From Chloroflexi bacterium TSY (GTDB lineage: Bacteria; Chloroflexota; Anaerolineae; Caldilineales; Caldilineaceae), in NCBI GenBank assembly GCA_019217005.1, contig JAHBNG010000030.1, forward strand, positions 62,001 through 126,000: 64,000 bases of DNA, read 5' to 3'. Within the stretch, counting starts at the first letter, position 1; every line of letters begins with the position of its first letter. The notes below the pieces were generated by a model, which worked only from the letters and a program-made list of their open reading frames with translations, was not told the DNA's origin and did not search any database. Positions 8,569 through 18,311 of this stretch are shown piece by piece. Both the position numbers and the translations under genes were made by a program.

Positions 8569-9459
8569 TAAAACGGTGTTCGAGCACCCTTCTCGCTTGG
8601 AGGTGAGAACAGACACCTCGAGAGATGCCATGAATTGAATCAGGATATCCCCTTTCAACGCGCCGGTAAAGGTTACCTTATCTGTAAGCCCAAGCTGGTG
8701 GGTCAACTGCTCCAATTCGGACCGCATGGGGCCATCACCAATGATCAAGAAGTGAGCGTCAGGAACTGCTGCAACAATTTGGGGAATCGCATGTAAGAAC
8801 ATAGGATGGTTTTTGATTGGATCCAACCTGGCGACGAACCCAACCAATTTTGCAGATGGTCTGATTCCCAGAGCGGCCAGCGAGTCTACCGATGCTGTAG
8901 CCGTACTCGTTCGGAACCTGTTCAAGTCAATCCCATTGTATACAACGTGAATTTTTTCTTCCGGGAGCTTTTTGGTGGCTGCGGCATACTCCTTCACTGC
9001 GTATGCATTAGCAATATACCCCGTTGTCAGTGGGGCGAGACAGCGATCCAAAGCAGAATAGATAGAATTCCCAAGCAACGACCCAGGAGAATGTATTGCG
9101 CGTTCGGAACTGATCACCACATCGGGGCGCACACCAATGGCGGCAATTCGAGCGTATAGGCCAGCATAGTAGCCATAGGTGTGAAGAATCCGCACATTCT
9201 GTTTCCGGATCAAGGCTGCGATACGCCAGACAGGTATGAAGTCGACCCGATTGCGACGTGCAAAGGTACACAGCGGGATATGGGCATCGGCCAGTAGTTC
9301 TGCATAAAGTCCCCCCTCAGAGAGGGTAAACACAAGCGGTCGGTATCTTTCTTGGTCAATTCTGCGTACCAACTCATACAACTGACGCTCTGCACCACCA
9401 ATCCCCAATTGGGCAATCTCATATAGTATGGTGATAGGGTCCCTAGACATGGGATACAC
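8569..9459 (-). pseudogene. GT4-type glycosyltransferase, 3' end lost at an IS
   Basis: The protein is a GT-B glycosyltransferase of family 4. The N-terminal Rossmann half has the donor/acceptor entrance loop IAQLGIGGAERQLYELVRRI. The C-terminal half begins KLVGFVARLDPIKNHPMFLHA and contains HFLIIGDGPMRSELEQL. The frame reaches the E-x7-E region (KREGCSNTVL), but instead of the usual EAMAAG continuation it runs into the IS end and stops after about seven foreign residues. About 60-80 residues of the nucleotide-sugar site are missing. It would have added a sugar in polysaccharide assembly on the cytoplasmic face of the membrane. Start ATG 9459; an alternative ATG lies at 9450. Confidence 0.85.
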
Positions 9460-9595
9460 TCCTGAAAATGAAGTTCTGTGATGAGCAAATTGAGAGTTGT
9501 TTTAACATTATCTCACTCGCTCATCACCTTTTTGAATTGCTATAGACAGAGTCGGAACGCACACAGCACCAGTAATCAATCTACTCTTCAAGCTT

Positions 9596-11131
9596 TCAAC
9601 TTGAAGAGGCACGAGGAATAGGACGATAGAGCAAGAAGTGCTCATTTTCAAAGATCTTGTCCATCTCACTGAAATCGTAAACGCACCCTTCTTGCCGACA
9701 ATGCAACACTGCCCACTTAGAGGCAGCGACAAGGCCCACATCATATTCCTCAATATAATAACTGAAATCAGGATGAGGCCATGGATAACGCCAAAAGAAG
9801 GATGCATCGCCTTCCTCTGAATATAAAGTTGGAAGATATTGGCTGAAGCAAACACGATGCTTTGTACAATAGACTATCGCCCATGGCGCTCCTGATAGCA
9901 GGCTCAATACGACTGTCTCGCCCTGTTCATTTATTGCATCTAAAAACTCTGACCAGCCAGCTTTTGCCTCTTTCACCGTGTAGAGAAAAAGAGCTGTATG
10001 TGCAAAATAAAGCACACAATGTAATAGTAACAAACTAATCAAGATAGGTATGCGCATCTGCGATGGAAGAAGGATAGCTAGTAACAGATAGGTTGGGACT
10101 AAAGCAAATTCGAGATAACGGTCAGCTTCTCCTATAAACGAGAAAGTCCGAGTGGACACCATCATAAACGTAACGAGTGCGGCTACGAACCAGGCAAATA
10201 GGAAGGACACACCTTCACCCAACCATGCTACATTCACCATACTCCAGACAATGACAATAAGCGTGAAGAGAACCACGGTAAAACGGGCAACAAAAACTCC
10301 ATATACATTCTCATATAAAAAAAATTTGCCTATTTCCTTTGCGGTTCGAGGGAGTTGCCATGCTGCTCGTTTCCGGGTCCTGTAATGTTGAGCAGCAATA
10401 TTCGTCCTGTAATTATGCAAAGCGCGGATATGTGCTTGTAATACGCGGGCATAATGACCGCGCGAAATTACAATTGCCCATCCACAACAGATCAAAGGGA
10501 ATAACGCGACAGTCGCCGAATTCAACATAAATGCAATTAGAAGTGAAAAGAGTAGGATTACCTGAGCACCAAACTTACTCGTAATCAGTGTCGACGCGCC
10601 CGCGAACACTGCCAGAACCAGCCAGCCGCCATTTGTTGTGACGTCATATTGCCATAAGCTCACAAATGCAACCGCAACAAGGAATTCGCCTACTGTACGG
10701 GCTGTGCCCTGATATGCACGAGGCCCAGTGCTGACACCTACGAGGGCAGGGCTAAAAATAAATGCTAACATAAGCAAAAGTAGGGGGAATGTTGTCCATC
10801 TGAAAGGGAAGAGGAATACAATACTGACCCAAATAAATAGTAGCACTAGCAATACATCAAACAGTGAGCTGCTAATTTTCTCGAACTGATCTCGCAATGG
10901 ACGAGGAAATAGTGCCAAGAGATAGTGATATCCAGGAGGATAGACATATGCCCCAGGCAAGACAAATTGTGGATGACTTTGCGGGAGATTAAATCGGTGC
11001 TCTCGTATATTTTCAGCTTGAAAAAGATGAAAGTATGTGTCACTGCCTAATGCATCTGGCAGGACCAAACGAGGCCACCATCGGGACACAAACGTTATGA
11101 TGAGCAATGATACGACGCTCCACCACGGCAT
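9596..11131 (-). CDS. Multi-spanning membrane protein, probable GT-C glycosyltransferase
   Basis: The 511-residue protein has roughly ten hydrophobic segments in residues 1-400 and a soluble C-terminal domain. Close to the N-terminus the first extracytoplasmic loop contains LGSDTYFHLFQAENIREH. An acidic residue in an SD-x-YFH context is typical of GT-C enzymes such as STT3/PMT-like glycosyltransferases, which use lipid-linked sugars. A second loop has AYVYPPGYHYLLALFP. In a locus with a flippase, it may be a membrane transferase or a polymerase-like protein. It lies 22 bp downstream of the flippase gene. I do not recognise the exact subfamily. Confidence 0.6.
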   Translation of the reverse strand: MPWWSVVSLLIITFVSRWWPRLVLPDALGSDTYFHLFQAENIREHRFNLPQSHPQFVLPGAYVYPPGYHYLLALFPRPLRDQFEKISSSLFDVLLVLLFIWVSIVFLFPFRWTTFPLLLLMLAFIFSPALVGVSTGPRAYQGTARTVGEFLVAVAFVSLWQYDVTTNGGWLVLAVFAGASTLITSKFGAQVILLFSLLIAFMLNSATVALFPLICCGWAIVISRGHYARVLQAHIRALHNYRTNIAAQHYRTRKRAAWQLPRTAKEIGKFFLYENVYGVFVARFTVVLFTLIVIVWSMVNVAWLGEGVSFLFAWFVAALVTFMMVSTRTFSFIGEADRYLEFALVPTYLLLAILLPSQMRIPILISLLLLHCVLYFAHTALFLYTVKEAKAGWSEFLDAINEQGETVVLSLLSGAPWAIVYCTKHRVCFSQYLPTLYSEEGDASFFWRYPWPHPDFSYYIEEYDVGLVAASKWAVLHCRQEGCVYDFSEMDKIFENEHFLLYRPIPRASSS

Positions 11132-11153
11132 AATCGACCTGCTTTATCTATTT

Positions 11154-12828
11154 TTAAGAGTTTTGAAGTCGGTAGAGTACAAGGCGTAATTGTTGACGTG
11201 CGAATCTGTCGATTGTCCACATACTTATCAGCAACATTGCACCTAGTAGTAACAGAGTCCGAAGAACAATAGAATGCATTGGATCAGAAACTAACTGCGA
11301 AACAAGGAGCAGTGCCACACTAGTTATAGTAAAGCAAAGTAGAATTCTAATCCCCGTCTGCATATCAAACTCTACATCAGATTGGCGCACCGAAAAACGC
11401 CACATCAGACCAGTGAAAATTAGTTCGGCTAGAAAAGAGCCAATGGCCGTACCCCATATTCCGAACAAAGGGATAAAAATTAGTCCAAATGCAATATTCG
11501 TCAACGCACCCGACCAAGCAGCAATCGAATTGGCAAACGTCTTCTCGCTTATGACGATGCCGATATTCGTGATGCTGGCAGAAGCATGTAACACCTGTGC
11601 ACCAGCAAGCCAGGGTACAATGACGTAACCATGTCGATAGTCAACGGGAACGAGGATGCTGAACAATTCAGGGCTATAACCTGCGAAGACAAGCGCTACA
11701 ACACTCATGATTCCAGCATAATATGTCAAAATCCGCCGATATGCGATACCGCGATTCTCTTTATCCTGAATCAATCTCATGGCATGAGGCTGCCATGCAT
11801 TGCGAAAGACCATCCCCAATAAACTGAGAATTAAGGCGATTCGCGCTGCCGCTCCAAAGATACCGACACCGTTCAAGCCAAGGAAGATAAGTAAGAGCAG
11901 GCGATCTACATACGTGTTAATCCATGTGACAATTGTTGCGGGAAACGCAGGTAGACTAAATTGCAGCGATCGTCTCAAGATCGGCCAGGAAAAGCGCAAA
12001 CCAACGTAGCGCGGCATTAAAGCAAGCCCAGTTCCTAGTTTAGCCACACCTGCGATTGTACCAGCCCAGAAGACACCAGCGACGCCCCATGCCATACCAA
12101 AGACCAACCACAACGCAATGCACACATAGAGTATTATGCTCACAATATTAATTAGATTGTAGGCAATGATATGTCTATTCATGCGCAAGACCAGACTCAG
12201 TAGATCCAAATTTGGCGTTTTTGGCTATTTTCAGTCGAGATTGCAGGGATTTTGGAGTCATTTATTCAGATTTCGGTTACAGAAAACAACCTATTTCATA
12301 TCTGAAAATCGCCCAAATCTAACGCAAAAACTAGATATCGACCGGCAAATTTGTATTTATGTCAACTGTTTAGCCAGAATTCTCTCTCAAAACCTGAAAT
12401 TTGGATCTACTGAGACTAGGAAAGTTGGACAACGCAGTGAAGTATGCAGTCAGTACTCCGAGTATAATATATCCACTCAGACTACGATCCTCGAACAACA
12501 GCTCAGCTATCGAAGAGGAAAATGCCCACATCAGCAGACATATAATCCCGCCAAATGCAGCAATAAAAAACAGTAACGTCGATATAAAAGTTTTCAGGCA
12601 TCCGTCTTTCTCTTCCGCATAATAATAGCGTGCAACAGCATTTTCTAATGAAAGTGTCATTGCAATTGTCAACAATGAAGTAGTCGTAGCAATTATATCG
12701 ACTATACCATATTCACTTGTTGAGAACGCGCGAGTCAACAGGGGAAGCAGAAGAAAACGGATTCCCTGTGATACCCCACCCATAAGACCATAGGAGAGAA
12801 TGTCTTTGGCCAATGTAGAAAAGTGCAT
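11154..12828 (-). pseudogene. Wzx-type polysaccharide flippase interrupted by a 215-bp miniature element
   Basis: The N-terminal part (12828-12413) has the family start ILSYGLMGGVSQGIRFLLLP and RAFSTSEYGIVDI, typical of MOP-superfamily flippases that turn lipid-linked repeat units across the membrane. The C-terminal part (12192-11154) carries the remaining membrane segments, including RLALILSLLGMVFRNAWQP. Between them lies the 215-bp element with 5-bp duplication AGACT. Without the element and one duplication, the codons join as LSNFPSLVLRMNRH in the same frame on both sides. The combined protein would be near 480 residues, normal for Wzx. With the insertion each half is translated separately at best, so flipping is presumably lost unless the element excises or another flippase exists. 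Confidence 0.9.
12198..12412 (+). repeat. 215-bp miniature transposon, copy 1 (family A)
   Basis: The ends are CAGTAGATCCAAATTT and its inverse. The 5-bp duplication AGACT stands at 12193-12197 and 12413-12417. Length is exactly 215 bp, as in the copies at 22967 and 48304. Internal inverted segments (GATTTTCAG and CTGAAAATC) suggest a folded form. No transposase is encoded, so mobilisation must be in trans. Confidence 0.93.
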
Positions 12829-13184
12829 ATCAATTTACCAACTATAGAGGGTAGCGCTGCTGAGAAATTGTAATGATAGTGAAGGCTCTGCAATATATGA
12901 AATAATATCACAAATGGTCTTCAAGTTTTCCATATCAGTGCCGAGTATTGAAACACCCATTCTTTAGACATTATAAGGATTCAAAGTTTCTCTCTGAGAA
13001 ATTGTACAATCGTCAGACCGAAAGGCTCAATCCTTATAAACTCTTTTTATTCTACCAACAAAATAGAGGGTATACATGTTTAACGAATCTATGCGACCAT
13101 TCTCTGCGTACGGAAAAGTACGTCAATTTTTTTCATCGATCGGAAAATACTCTGCTGCTGCAGACTGTAACCTATTGTATTCTG

Positions 13185-13339
13185 GGGGTGGTTCAAAATT
13201 AGGTTTACACTTTTGATATATAGACAAAAATCTATATGAGACCGTTTTCTCTCTGAGAACCGGCGAAATCAGAGAATATAAACGTTCTTTCTGTTTCTAA
13301 AAGTGTAAACCTATCTATCCAGCTAAAATGAACCACCCC
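13185..13339. repeat. 155-bp miniature element, copy 2 (family B)
   Basis: Ends GGGGTGGTTCAAAATTAGG and the inverse, with a perfect 8-bp duplication GTATTCTG at 13177-13184 and 13340-13347. Same length as the copy at 5212. It sits in the last 20 codons of the sulfotransferase gene, and precise removal restores that end. Between 12829 and 13122 upstream I see no gene. Confidence 0.92.
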
Positions 13340-14890
13340 GTATTCTGCATCGCTTACTTTTTGAATATTCGTAGTCATAAATTTCTCAGGGATCAAAGTA
13401 AAGTTAGCCTTGTTTTCTAAATGTGTTATGGATGACATGATCTTTTTGAGAAAATGATACGGTTGTAAACACATGTCTTCATACTGGATTTCTACATGTT
13501 GAGTTGTCGGTAATGAGCGAAGACTATCCTCAATATCTTTAGCAATGTAATATACTTGAGCCGCAACTTGCTCGTAGGGTGTCAATGATAATAGATCCGG
13601 ATATTCTTTAGGGCGGAGAGATATCCATTTCTTTTCATCTCCCATAACTTCCCGCCTGGCTAGCAATAAAGATTGCATTGTATACAGAGGGTTACGTTTA
13701 CAGTAAATAAAAAATGATTGATCAAAAATTTGTGCCAATGGGCGAACCTGTAAGCCACAAGTTAAGTTTTTGACTCGATAGTTGTGAAATGAAGGTTTTC
13801 CAATTTTGACAAAAGAGACAAAAGTCATCTCAATAGATTGCATCAAGAAAAAAGTGCAGAAAAGGAGCCATCAAGATGCAATTGCCGATAGTAAATGTAG
13901 CGCCACTGGTCAAGGAGCATAGCGAAACCTTTCGTTCAGTATTTGCCAATCGTAAACAGTTTCGCCACTTTGAAAACTATCTGACGGGTCTGATGGTCTT
14001 GGACAACAAAAGCATGGCAAATATTGCCCGTTGCATTCTAGATAGTGCAGATAAGACGAATGTATCACGGTATCTGAGTGAAGCTCCTTGGCGAGCCGAA
14101 AAACTCAATGATGAGCGTATAGTCAGAGACAGCACAATACCAACGTTCAGAGTCAGAATCGGTATTAGCGATTGACGATACACTATGTGAACATGTGGGA
14201 AGTCTGTTCGAGTATATCGACACCCACTACAATCATAGCAATGGTCAGCATCCACTGGCTCATAACTTAGTCACAAGTCACTATGTCAGTGGCGCTATCC
14301 GTTTTCCGGTCGATGCAAGTATCTACCGACGGTACGAAGAGTTTACCGACTGGGAAGCATTTGTGGAAAAACATTTCCCAGTGACCGAGATTCCCAAGAA
14401 AAAGAAAGAACGAACCGCTTTTCATAAACGAGTGGATAGCCACCTATTAACTGACCCCGCCTTTCGAGAGCGAGACGAAGCGTTTAAGACCAAGATAACC
14501 ATTGCCAGTGAACTGGTTGAAAAAGCTGTTGAACGAACCCTTATCTTTGGTTGGGCTCTCTTCGATGGTTGGTATCTCGCTCCAGATTTTCTAGCTGTAC
14601 TCGATCGTCTGAATAAAGATTGGATCAGCATCTTGAAGTGCAATCGCAATCTGGAGACAAATAGTTTTCGTTTGCGGGATGAAGATGGTCAGCCGATAAC
14701 TTTCGAGGGGCCACATATTAAAGTCAAAGAGTTGGTCCCCTACATCCCCCAGAATGCCTACAAGCCTGTCACCATTGATGGTCGTACTTACTACACCTTT
14801 ACCATGACTGTGCGTATCCCTTCTATCGGCAAGGTACGCATCGTGATTAGTTTTGATAATCCTGAATTGCAAGACAATTATGCCGTTTTA

Positions 14891-16187
14891 GGCTAAACCA
14901 AAAAAATAATTATACGCGAACGAGAGAATGGAGAGGGGGAATAAGGACAAACCATTTTTCTAAACCAGGTAAACGTTGGAAGCGTTGTTCCAAACGGTCC
15001 ATCTCTTTCTGAGTGAGTTTGACGCCGGTCTCATAAAGAGTGGAATTCAGGTGAATGAAGGGTTGTAGTTGGTTAAAGCGAAAAGAACGGGCAAAATTGA
15101 GAACGGTCTCAAGAGAATCGAGAAGAGAACCGTTCCAGTGTTTTTCAAGATGGCCCCAAACCCGTTCGATGGGGTTGTATTTACTGTGATAAGGAGGGTA
15201 GCAGGCGAGCTGAATAGAGAGACGATAGTGCTCAACAAACTGAGTGAGACGATACATAAACTGAGTCCGACGGGTATGATTTTCGGGACCATTGTCCTGA
15301 TTGATCACGAGGGTCTTGACGTGAGGAAAGTGTTCACGTACGCTTTCCCAAAATCAATCAGGCAGTCGACAATACAGTCACTCGTCACTTTCGACTGAGT
15401 CAAGTAAAGAAAGAGTTCCTTGGTTGAAGGGAGGTAAATGCCAAAAGGAGTGACTTTCTCGGTCTTCTTATCTTGAAAGTCATGATCGAGCGCTTTGACA
15501 ACCACTCGACTTATCCCTTCTCTCGAGAAACGGTCAAGTAAAATCGTCGCTTTGGCATCCCAAGAGAGGCGCAGAACCGTCTCGTCTGCATCCGCTTCTT
15601 GATTGATCTGATGAATTCTATCAAAGATCGCATCGGTCTCTGGGATCTTTTTCACTGGTTGACTTTTTTTGACCCGGTTTGAGCCATAGCCTAACTCATT
15701 GAGCTTCAAGCGGATGGCCTTTCGCCAGGCAATTCCTCATCTGTGTATCCTTTCTGCTCGATGAGCTGGGTACGCATTTCGGCGGCGGTTAGTCGAGTGT
15801 ACAATTGGGGGGTTCGAAAGGTGGGATCGGTCTGGCTGAATTGATCGGCGATTTCAACCATATCGGCCAGTAAAGTGGGGATATGGTCTTCGGCTTTTGC
15901 GACCACGTCGGTGGCTTTGGTCGACATAACAGAAGCCGCCTTCTAGTTCTTCCAGGGCTTTGGCTATCGTCGCCCGATTCCAGCCCAACTCTCGTTCTGC
16001 TTTCGTCGGACTCCCTTCGCATATCGTTTTGACCGTTTGGGCCATGAAGTGCCTTCTTTCGTATCCACTTAACATGGCCTTCGTCTCTTTCAAGACTTCA
16101 ACCATTTCTGGCGAGATTGTCATTTTTGCTCCTTTTGGAGAGCTAGTTTAATACCTTCTCGCGTATATTTTATTTTTTGGATTGGCC
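14891..16187 (-). mobile_element. ISAzo13-type element, copy 1 (1297 bp)
   Basis: The ends are GGCTAAACCAAAAAAATAA at the left and, read inward from the right, GGCCAATCCAAAAAATAAAA, followed by TATACGCGA in both. The 3-bp duplication TTA flanks it (14888-14890, 16188-16190). Near-identical copies lie at 38324-39616 and from 63165 to the window end. It is nested in the transposase of another IS. Confidence 0.93.
14910..16123 (-). pseudogene. ISAzo13-family transposase, copy 1, several frames
   Basis: The chain is readable across four frames. It starts MTISPEMVEVLKETKAMLSG, then a helix-turn-helix region GSPTKAERELGWNRATIAKAL. ADMVEIADQFSQTDPTFRTP and RLTAAEMRTQLIEQKGYTDE follow. The core has VLRLSWDAKATILLDRFSREG and the C-terminal segment VINQDNGPENHTRRTQFM...YHSKYNPIERVWG. 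These are ISAzo13 landmarks. The shifts lie at CGCAAAAGCC and GATTTTGGG, both shared with the other copies, plus a private 2-bp loss near 15722. A single product would need recoding at the shared sites. With the private deletion, this copy is dead. Confidence 0.88.
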
Positions 16188-17250
16188 TTAGTGACCAATC
16201 GCACCGACTGTAATGCCAAACGCATTCTCTCGATTTACCTGCTTCGTTGGCCTATCGAGACGGTTTATCAGGATGGTAAACAACTGCTTGGTCTTGATGA
16301 ATATTGCATGCGAACTGCCCACGCCTTTCAAAAACATTGGTCTCTGGTCTTCGTGGCTTATTCTCTCTTGCACCTTGATTGTTTGGGACCATCATTGGCT
16401 AAAACTCAATTCTCGCCCAGCAAATCCCTTGGTGAGGCTACCCGGCAGCAAACTCAGTCACTGATTCAAGATCTCATCTTGACGGCTCATGATGCCTTGA
16501 ATGACGGACAGGAGATTGCGGAGGTCTTCGCTACCCTTTTCGCCAAACGGCAGGTCTGCTCTGCTTAATTTGACTTTGTCAAATCTGGCACCTGCTCAAA
16601 ATACAACTATCGAGTTTTTGAAATACATTGGTCTTTGGTAAACACTTTCTAAGGCAGCAACCTCTTTGCGCAATGCTGAAAATTTTGATTTCTTAAGAGC
16701 GTTAGGTGAAACTTTATGTGTGTCACCAAACGGAAACCATCTTGACCAAAAGTATCCAAATTCATGAGGTTCATGCCAACCATCAGTAACACCATATCTT
16801 GACTGATAGGTCGAATCCCCATTTTCTCCGTGTAAGCCCAAGGCTTGTTCAAACAGCATGCCAAGATAGGGTGCCATCCAAAATCTGGCGACAAAATTAC
16901 TAATATATTTTCATATGTTAGTTTGAGCTAATATTTGAGCCAAGAGAGTAGTCCCGGAACGTGGAACACCAACAATGAAAATAACAGGAAGCTGGGGCGT
17001 ATCAAATTTATCTATTTGCTCTCTCTCGGTTGCAGCCAGCAATGTATTAATGTGTTGTAGACGAGATTCCTGTCTAGCACTTTTTTGGTACTGAGGTGCT
17101 CTTTCGTGTTCTTGCATAGTTATACCTGTAGGCTTTGTAAAGGCCATAAATTTGCCGCTCGTTTCGTCTGAAAAATGCGAAACACATTCATGGCCTCCAC
17201 AACCACAATTGGTATTAATTCTGGCTGGCTGAACCACCTTTATCGTAAGA

Positions 17251-17334
17251 ATCTACCCAAAAGTGGCTGTGAGTCCAACCAGCTTCTCGAGTAAGAATGC
17301 ATCATCACAGAACTTTTCGGATAAGCACTAAGTG
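17251..17334. repeat. REP-like ~80-bp repeat touching a stop codon
   Basis: This is the inverse-oriented copy of the repeat at 4807-4888 (AAAAGTGGCTGTGAGTCCAA ... CTTTTCGGATAAGCACTAAG). The TAG stop of the FemAB-like gene (17328-17330) lies within its last bases. It separates that gene from the sulfotransferase remnant. Confidence 0.75.
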
Positions 17335-18296
17335 TTAGACCACAGATATGTCTCTCGAAAAATACCAATTGCATTAAAACTTTCTTTGAACTGAAAAACA
17401 TTCGCCCGTCCTTTCATATTGACAGAAGATGTCCCAAAGTCAAACCACCTGAATCCTTTCTCCTGTGCACGCACTAGAGCCTGATATATCAACAAACTAA
17501 GGGCCTGTACGTGCTGATTATCGGGATCCTGGCAAAGATAAAAGGAACTATTGACTCGATCATTAACAACAACCAATCCTATACCAGCAATTGGCTTGTG
17601 ATCCCAATACGCAACATCTACGTATATCTTCTCTGGAAACAACTTGTGCAGATGGAGAAACTCATACGAAGGATGAGTTGGTTTGGCTTCATGCTTTGCG
17701 AAAGTTTTATCCATAACTGACCAAAAGTCATCTATTGAACCATTGTGTTGAATATCTACACCTAGCTTCTGCGCTTTACGCATCATGTTTCGAGCTCTAG
17801 AGGTCATTTTGTCAGCTATTGGTGTATCGTGTTCGAGATTTACAACACTGGTAATATCTCGATTGACACATTGGAAACCATGCTCTATGAGCGCCAAACA
17901 AAATGTTGCGCTATATTCTCGATGACAGATAGATATAGGCAAGACCAATCTAAGATCGACTACCTGGAGAGTAGCAAAATACTCTAGGATTGCCTCAATA
18001 ATGTGGCAGCTATCTCGGTATCCTAAAGGAGTCCGAAATACACATCCGCCATAACTACCACCATATGGAGAACGCGCCACTCTCTTGCCATTTTCATCAA
18101 ATATGGCTGTTGGCATTACCCCACAAAGTGTATTTCCTTTATTGATTGCCAAGTGATGTTCATTTGCAGTAAACCTCTCACCATGATATGACAGAAAATC
18201 CAAACGTTGAAAGATTGAGCCGTTATTTGAATTTTCAACGAATTCGTTCCATTGGCTTGTCCGAGATAGATCAAAGCGTTCTGCTGTAAAAGCCAT
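17328..18296 (-). CDS. FemAB/GNAT-like acyl- or aminoacyl-transferase
   Basis: This 322-residue protein resembles the FemAB-related family often found in exopolysaccharide loci (two GNAT-like halves). Typical segments are NNGSIFQRLDFLSYHGE at the start, SRARNMMRKAQKLGVDI in the centre, then IAGIGLVVVNDRVNSSFYLC. Near the end is LIYQALVRAQEKGFRWFDFGTSSVN, with the family's YDFG-like motif. It probably transfers an acyl or aminoacyl group to a sugar. The stop codon lies inside the adjoining repeat, so the original C-terminus may have been slightly changed by the repeat. It follows the deacetylase gene by about 15 bp and is probably in the same operon. Confidence 0.7.
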   Translation of the reverse strand: MAFTAERFDLSRTSQWNEFVENSNNGSIFQRLDFLSYHGERFTANEHHLAINKGNTLCGVMPTAIFDENGKRVARSPYGGSYGGCVFRTPLGYRDSCHIIEAILEYFATLQVVDLRLVLPISICHREYSATFCLALIEHGFQCVNRDITSVVNLEHDTPIADKMTSRARNMMRKAQKLGVDIQHNGSIDDFWSVMDKTFAKHEAKPTHPSYEFLHLHKLFPEKIYVDVAYWDHKPIAGIGLVVVNDRVNSSFYLCQDPDNQHVQALSLLIYQALVRAQEKGFRWFDFGTSSVNMKGRANVFQFKESFNAIGIFRETYLWSNT

Positions 18297-18311
18297 TTTA
18301 TGTTAGAGCCA

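Larger units (their letters stand above)
13876..16568 (+). pseudogene. IS4/IS701-like DDE transposase split by an ISAzo13-type element
   Basis: The first frame (13876-14175) shows FENYLTGLMVLDNKSMANIA, typical of the N-terminus of IS701-like transposases. The next frame carries SVLAIDDTLCEH with the first Asp, and later TLIFGWALFDGWYLAPDFL with the second. One frameshift lies near 14160. The gene is interrupted at 14890 by the nested element. Removal of the element and one TTA gives DNYAVLVTNRTDC in frame. The 3' portion then contains YLLRWPIETVYQDGKQLLGL with the catalytic Glu. Full length would be about 430 residues. Confidence 0.88.
13775..16614 (+). mobile_element. IS4/IS701-like insertion sequence carrying a nested ISAzo13-type element
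   Basis: The inverted ends are CTCGATAGTTGTG at the left and ACAACTATCGAG at the right. The 7-bp duplication TTTTTGA is at 13768-13774 and 16615-16621. Without the 1297-bp nested element and its 3-bp duplication, the IS is about 1540 bp. Its insertion into the sulfotransferase gene came before the nested insertion. Confidence 0.88.
13123..17237 (-). pseudogene. Sulfotransferase gene broken by an IS, a nested IS, a miniature element and a stop
   Basis: The N-terminal part (17237-16914) has the PAPS-binding loop FIVGVPRSGTTLLAQILAQT. An in-frame TGA at 16911 precedes KYISNFVARFW and the frame then goes on through APYLGMLFEQALGLHGENG. The IS at 13775-16614 interrupts it. Taking out that IS with one 7-bp duplication gives YFKNLTCGLQVRP in frame. 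The C-terminal part contains FIYCKRNPLYTMQSLL (3'-phosphate-binding Arg/Ser region). The 155-bp element then interrupts the end. Removal restores DAEYNRLQSAAAEYFP and a stop at 13123. The intact product would have sulfated a glycan or lipid-linked sugar. It is certainly dead now. Confidence 0.9.

Noticed and set aside
12198..12412. Open reading frame running through the 215-bp element (segment SRLQGFWSHLFRFRLQ).
   Set aside because: It is open in all three copies only because the copies are near identical; it has no start signal or known domain and is truncated at the element ends.
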